NCBI GenBank assembly: GCA_025997155.1
Contig: BNUF01000019.1
Coordinates: 1-23,089 of the forward strand
From: Clostridia bacterium
GTDB lineage: Bacteria > Bacillota > Clostridia > Lachnospirales > WQUN01
Reading direction: 5' to 3'
Length of the DNA: 23,089 nt
The notes under the pieces: model-generated
The model's input: the letters and a program-made list of their open reading frames with translations, nothing else
Told to the model about the DNA's origin: nothing
Database searches by the model: none
In this document: in pieces, positions 22,052 through 23,089 of the stretch
How positions within the stretch are numbered: the stretch's first letter is position 1
Layout: each line of letters opens with the position of its first letter
Translations under genes and position numbers: made by a program

Positions 22052-23089
22052 TTATTTCCTCCGCGCCCTCATTCTTGCGGTGTGTTCCAGAATTTTCTTG
22101 CGTATCCGCAAGGTTTCGGGGGTTACTTCAAGAAGTTCGTCGTCGGAGATAAACTCGAGCGACTGTTCAAGCGAAAATATGACAGGAGGGGAGAGTTTTA
22201 GGGAGTCGTCGCTGCCGCTGGCGCGCATATTCGTGAGCTGCTTGCGCTTGCAGACGTTGACTTCCATATCCTCGGCGCGGGCGTTTCGCCCCACGACCAT
22301 TCCCGCGTAAACGCGAACGCCCGCGGGGATAAACAAGTCGCCGCGTTCCTGCGCGTTAAACAATCCGTATGCCACCGAAACGCCGTCTTCAAAGGCAATC
22401 AGCGACCCCTCGGCGCGGGCGTTGATTGCGCCTTTGTAGGGGGCGTAGCCCTCGAACACGGTATTTAACACGCCCGTACCGTGGGTATCCGTCAAAAATT
22501 CCGTGCGGTAGCCGATAAGCCCGCGTGACGGAATGGAGAAGTTAAGCCGCACGTTTCCGCGAACGGCAACGCCCATTAGGGTGAGCTCGCCCTTGCGGAT
22601 TCCTAGTTTTTCTATGACGACGCCCGTGTATTCCTCGGGAACGTCGATTACGGCATCCTCAAGGGGTTCAAGGGTTTTGCCGTTTTCTTCCTTGAATAGC
22701 ACCTCGGGTTTGGATACCTGAAATTCGTAACCCTCGCGGCGCATCGTCTCGATTAGTATCGACAAATGGAGCTCTCCGCGTCCTGACACCTTAAACACCT
22801 CGGTGGAGTCGGTCTCCTCGACGCGCAAGCTTACGTCCGTGTTAAGCTCCTTGAGAAGACGCTCGCGGAGGTGGCGGGAGGTTACGAATTTGCCCTCCTG
22901 CCCCGCGAACGGGCTGTCGTTCACGATAAAATTCATCGCGATTGTAGGCTCGGAAATCTTGGAGAAAGGGAGCGGCACGGGGTTTTCAGCGTCACAGATA
23001 GTATCTCCGATATGTATATCCTCGATACCCGAAACGGCGATAATCTCTCCGAAGGACGCGCTGTCCGTCTCGACTCGGGATAGCCCGTC
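22052..23089 (-). CDS. typA: Ribosome-associated GTPase TypA/BipA, C-terminal part (partial)
   Basis: The last 346 residues of TypA/BipA; the GTPase domain lies beyond the right edge. Visible are the end of domain II (GLSRVETDSASFGEIIAVSGIEDIHIGDTI), domain III (PTIAMNFIVNDSPFAGQEGKFVTSRHLRERL), the EF-G-like fold with FKVSGRGELHLSILIETMRREGYEF, and the TypA-specific C-terminal domain (SRGLIGYRTEFLTDTHGTGVLN, GVRVYAGMVVGRNARAEDMEVNVCKRKQLTNMRASG). TypA is a translational GTPase of the elongation-factor family that assists ribosome assembly and stress adaptation. The ATG at 22978 is internal, since the conserved sequence continues upstream in frame to the window edge. It appears to head the minus-strand block. 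Confidence 0.96.
   Translation of the reverse strand, partial: DGLSRVETDSASFGEIIAVSGIEDIHIGDTICDAENPVPLPFSKISEPTIAMNFIVNDSPFAGQEGKFVTSRHLRERLLKELNTDVSLRVEETDSTEVFKVSGRGELHLSILIETMRREGYEFQVSKPEVLFKEENGKTLEPLEDAVIDVPEEYTGVVIEKLGIRKGELTLMGVAVRGNVRLNFSIPSRGLIGYRTEFLTDTHGTGVLNTVFEGYAPYKGAINARAEGSLIAFEDGVSVAYGLFNAQERGDLFIPAGVRVYAGMVVGRNARAEDMEVNVCKRKQLTNMRASGSDDSLKLSPPVIFSLEQSLEFISDDELLEVTPETLRIRKKILEHTARMRARRK

Overview
The window reads as the chromosome of an anaerobic, moderately AT-rich Firmicute, most likely a Clostridia-class gut bacterium, carrying the right-hand part of an integrative and conjugative element (ICE). This rests on protein families (MOBQ/MobL relaxase, DUF3847, DUF6017-type Rep, Clostridia-type large serine recombinase, SpoVB-like flippase, copper-amine-oxidase-like stalk proteins) and on strong AGGAGG-type ribosome binding sites. 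No 16S or other species marker is present.

Positions 1 to about 16600 are the ICE. An IS630-family insertion sequence enters from the left edge and has cut off the N-terminal part of a giant SNF2-type helicase, of which 966 codons remain (119-3019). Then come a DUF3991/TOPRIM primase-like protein, a DUF3847 protein, a clear oriT (16-bp inverted repeat next to an IncQ-type nic sequence), a MOBQ relaxase, a PD-(D/E)XK-like protein, a 60-residue protein overlapping a radical SAM protein, and a replication initiator. An AT-rich, repeat-bearing gap that may be an origin follows, then a second Rpn-like PD-(D/E)XK protein.

The right end of the ICE (11.9-16.6 kb) is a control and cargo module. A leftward operon encodes an XRE repressor, a DUF2726 protein and a small membrane protein. 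Divergent from it is a small Cro-like XRE protein, followed by a Phd/YoeB-type toxin-antitoxin pair with its own operator. Next is a roughly 190-nt structured non-coding RNA on the minus strand, with its own promoter and terminator. A 42-residue protein overlaps the start of a large serine recombinase by four bases (ATGA).

The recombinase stop codon lies about 25 bases from the host junction. The host gene resuming there is a cell-wall amidase (CwlD-like, Amidase_3) that has lost its N-terminus up to and including the DAGHGG zinc-ligand motif, so the ICE sits inside a host gene at its catalytic motif. Beyond it, all on the minus strand, is a housekeeping block: typA/bipA (cut by the right edge), a SpoVB/MurJ-like flippase, a cyclophilin lipoprotein, two secreted stalk-domain proteins and birA.

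The most interesting items are the uncharacterised structured RNA beside the recombinase, the interruption of an amidase gene at its active-site motif, the XRE-DUF2726-membrane protein operon, and a probable short antisense RNA just downstream of rep.
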